Assembly: GCA_937926545.1 (NCBI GenBank)
Contig: CALAZW010000075.1
Coordinates: 1-24,178, forward strand
DNA: 24,178 nt
Reading direction: 5' to 3'
DNA from: an uncultured Helcococcus sp.
GTDB taxonomy: Bacteria; Bacillota; Clostridia; Tissierellales; Peptoniphilaceae
Made by a program: the position numbers and the translations under genes. The notes under the pieces were generated by a model. That model had not been told where the DNA came from. It did no database searches and worked only from the letters and a program-made list of their open reading frames with translations. Each line of letters starts with the position of its first letter. Within the stretch, counting starts at the first letter, position 1. Below, piece after piece: positions 22,626-24,178 of this stretch.

Positions 22626-23633
22626 ATGCAAAAAATATTAATGATAATCGTTGGATTAATCATGTTTATGATACTTATATTAATCCATGAACTAGGTCAT
22701 TTTGCTGTTGCAAAATGGACGGGAATAAAAGTAAATGAGTTTTCCATAGGTATGGGACCCAAAATAAAACAAACGAGAAAGAAAGAAACCCTATATACAA
22801 TAAGGGTACTACCCATAGGAGGCTATGTGGCCATGGAAGGGGAGGATGAAAATTCCTCAGATCCAAGGAGCTTTGAAAATGCCAAGGCCTGGCAAAGATT
22901 TTTAACTATTCTGGCAGGTCCCTTGATGAACTTTTTCTTAGCCTTTTTAGTGCTGTCAATCTTGTTTGCCCTTAGGGGAGTACCTGTTGCCAAGGTGGGA
23001 GAAGTTTTAGATAAATCTCCAGCTATGGAAGTGGGCCTTATGGAAGATGATGAGATTTTAGAAATCAATCATATAAAAATAAATAAGTTTGAAGATATAT
23101 CTAAGGTTTTTAATGAGACCAAGGATAGGGAAGTGGAAATAAAAATAAATAGACAGGGACAAGAAAAGCTTTTAACTATAAAGCCTGTAAAAGAAGGAGC
23201 CAACTATCTTGTTGGATTTGCACCCAAGTACGAAAGACACATTCAAAGTAGTATTAAGGAAGGATTCTTTACAGTAGGCCACCTGATTAGAGAACTGTGG
23301 AATGGATTAAAACTTTTATTTACAGGACAGGTGGGCATAGACCAAGTATCTGGACCAGTAGGCGTTATTCAGCAAATGAATAATCAGGCCAAGGAAGGCG
23401 CTATGAACCTTATGTTTTTCTTTGCCTTTATATCTGTGAATTTAGGTTTCTTTAACCTTTTACCTATTCCTGCTTTAGATGGTTCAAAACTATTATTTAT
23501 AATTATAGAAAAGATAAAGGGAAGTCCAGTAAATAAAAAGATTGAACAAAATATTACAATAGTTGGATTTTTATTATTACTTGCCTTGATTTTCCTAGTA
23601 TCTATGAAGGACATTTACTATATATTTAAATAG
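22626..23633 (+). CDS. rseP: Site-2 protease RseP (intramembrane zinc metalloprotease)
   Basis: A 335-residue protein with the zinc-binding HELGH (21-25) in the first membrane helix, the second-site motif NLLPIPALDGSKLLF near the C-terminus, and a single PDZ domain between (about 110-190, with VAKVGEVLDKSPAMEVGL). It cuts membrane-embedded anti-sigma factors or signal peptides. ATG 22626 is chosen because AGAGGTG precedes it; the in-frame GTG at 22620 overlaps that site. It follows cdsA by 9 nt. Four membrane segments are seen. Confidence 0.95.
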   Translation: MQKILMIIVGLIMFMILILIHELGHFAVAKWTGIKVNEFSIGMGPKIKQTRKKETLYTIRVLPIGGYVAMEGEDENSSDPRSFENAKAWQRFLTILAGPLMNFFLAFLVLSILFALRGVPVAKVGEVLDKSPAMEVGLMEDDEILEINHIKINKFEDISKVFNETKDREVEIKINRQGQEKLLTIKPVKEGANYLVGFAPKYERHIQSSIKEGFFTVGHLIRELWNGLKLLFTGQVGIDQVSGPVGVIQQMNNQAKEGAMNLMFFFAFISVNLGFFNLLPIPALDGSKLLFIIIEKIKGSPVNKKIEQNITIVGFLLLLALIFLVSMKDIYYIFK

Positions 23634-23645
23634 TAAGGATAAGAT

Positions 23646-24178
23646 ATGAGAAAAAAAACAAGAAAAATTAGGGTGGGAGATGTTTGTGTTGGTGGAGATA
23701 GTCAAATTACTGTCCAATCAATGACCAACACTCCCACTTCTGATATAGAAAAAACAGTAGAGCAGATCAAGGCTTTTGAAAAGGCTGGATGCCATATATC
23801 CAGATCTGCCATAAATAGTTTGGAAGATGCCCAGGCCATACCAGCCATAAAAGAAAGAACCTGCCTACCCTTTATAGCAGACATTCAGTTTGACTATAAA
23901 TTGGCTTTATTGGCAGTTGAATACGGCTGTGATTGCCTAAGAATTAATCCGGGCAATATTGGTTCAAAGGATAAGTTGAAATTAATAGTTGATGCCTGTA
24001 AGGAAAAATCTATTCCCATTAGAGTAGGTGTTAACTCTGGGTCCTTAAGCCAGGAAATGATAGATAAGTATGGTGGAGTAAATGTGGATTCTTTAGTTTA
24101 CTCAGCCTTGGAAGAAGTAAAAAAGCTTGAGGATTTGGACTTTTATGATATTAAGGTATCTATTAAATCCTCAGATGT
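23646..24178 (+). CDS. ispG: 4-Hydroxy-3-methylbut-2-enyl diphosphate synthase (flavodoxin), N-terminal part
   Basis: The frame opens at ATG 23646 (AAGGATAAG before it) and runs off the window, giving 177 codons of a ~350-residue protein. Diagnostic motifs: ITVQSMTNTPTSD, EKAGCHISRSA, FIADIQFDYKLAL, DCLRINPGNIGS, IPIRVGVNSGSLS and FYDIKVSIKSSD. It is the [4Fe-4S] enzyme of the MEP isoprenoid pathway; the cluster cysteines lie downstream of the window. ADIHFD, usual in the family, reads ADIQFD here. It follows rseP by 12 nt and belongs to the same operon. Confidence 0.94.
   Translation, partial: MRKKTRKIRVGDVCVGGDSQITVQSMTNTPTSDIEKTVEQIKAFEKAGCHISRSAINSLEDAQAIPAIKERTCLPFIADIQFDYKLALLAVEYGCDCLRINPGNIGSKDKLKLIVDACKEKSIPIRVGVNSGSLSQEMIDKYGGVNVDSLVYSALEEVKKLEDLDFYDIKVSIKSSD

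Overview
This is a low-GC (AT-rich), AGA/AGG-using Firmicute chromosome segment. The gene content, the T-box and FMN riboswitches, the AGGAGG-type ribosome binding sites and the housekeeping cluster rpsB-tsf-pyrH-frr-uppS-cdsA-rseP-ispG all fit a Gram-positive anaerobic coccus of the Tissierellia/Peptoniphilaceae type (Anaerococcus, Peptoniphilus and relatives). The genus is an inference from style, not proven. Almost all genes are on the + strand. The only clear minus-strand gene is a secreted nuclease (3119-3823).

Layout. 1-1333 is the 3' end of a large surface protein: discoidin-like domain, Ig-like domain, PEKPVKPT spacer repeats and a duplicated SH3-like C-terminus. 1421-3091 is a promoter, a T-box leader and a BrnQ branched-chain amino acid carrier. 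It converges on a membrane-anchored thermonuclease across a shared bidirectional terminator. 4030-6143 pairs a type-B carboxylesterase with a PlsY-like acyltransferase. 6240-6917 is an AIM24-family protein with its own promoter. 6935-10577 is a complete riboflavin operon (ribD, ribE, ribBA, ribH) behind an FMN riboswitch and terminator.

10642-12311 is an ABC-F ATPase whose leader holds two consecutive terminator-like hairpins, so it is probably attenuated. 12372-13380 is a SAP-domain gene broken by a single frameshift at a CCCC run. 13461-14816 is a MATE efflux pump. 14964-17085 is a YczE/YitT-like membrane protein, a lipoprotein of unknown function and a GNAT acetyltransferase, followed by a P1 (DmpA/S58) peptidase (17095-18048).

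18100-24178 is the translation/envelope cluster: rpsB with a structured leader, tsf, pyrH, frr, uppS, cdsA, rseP and the first 177 codons of ispG. The dxr gene usually found between cdsA and rseP is missing here, although the later MEP-pathway gene ispG is present.

What stands out is RNA-level control. Hairpins followed by a T-tract sit directly before the ribosome binding sites of brnQ, ribD, the ABC-F gene and the GNAT gene, and less typical hairpins precede tsf and pyrH. Two of these (T-box, FMN) are textbook riboswitches. The ABC-F leader and the rpsB leader are the best candidates for less-described regulatory elements. I saw no tRNA, rRNA, CRISPR array, insertion sequence or prophage gene.
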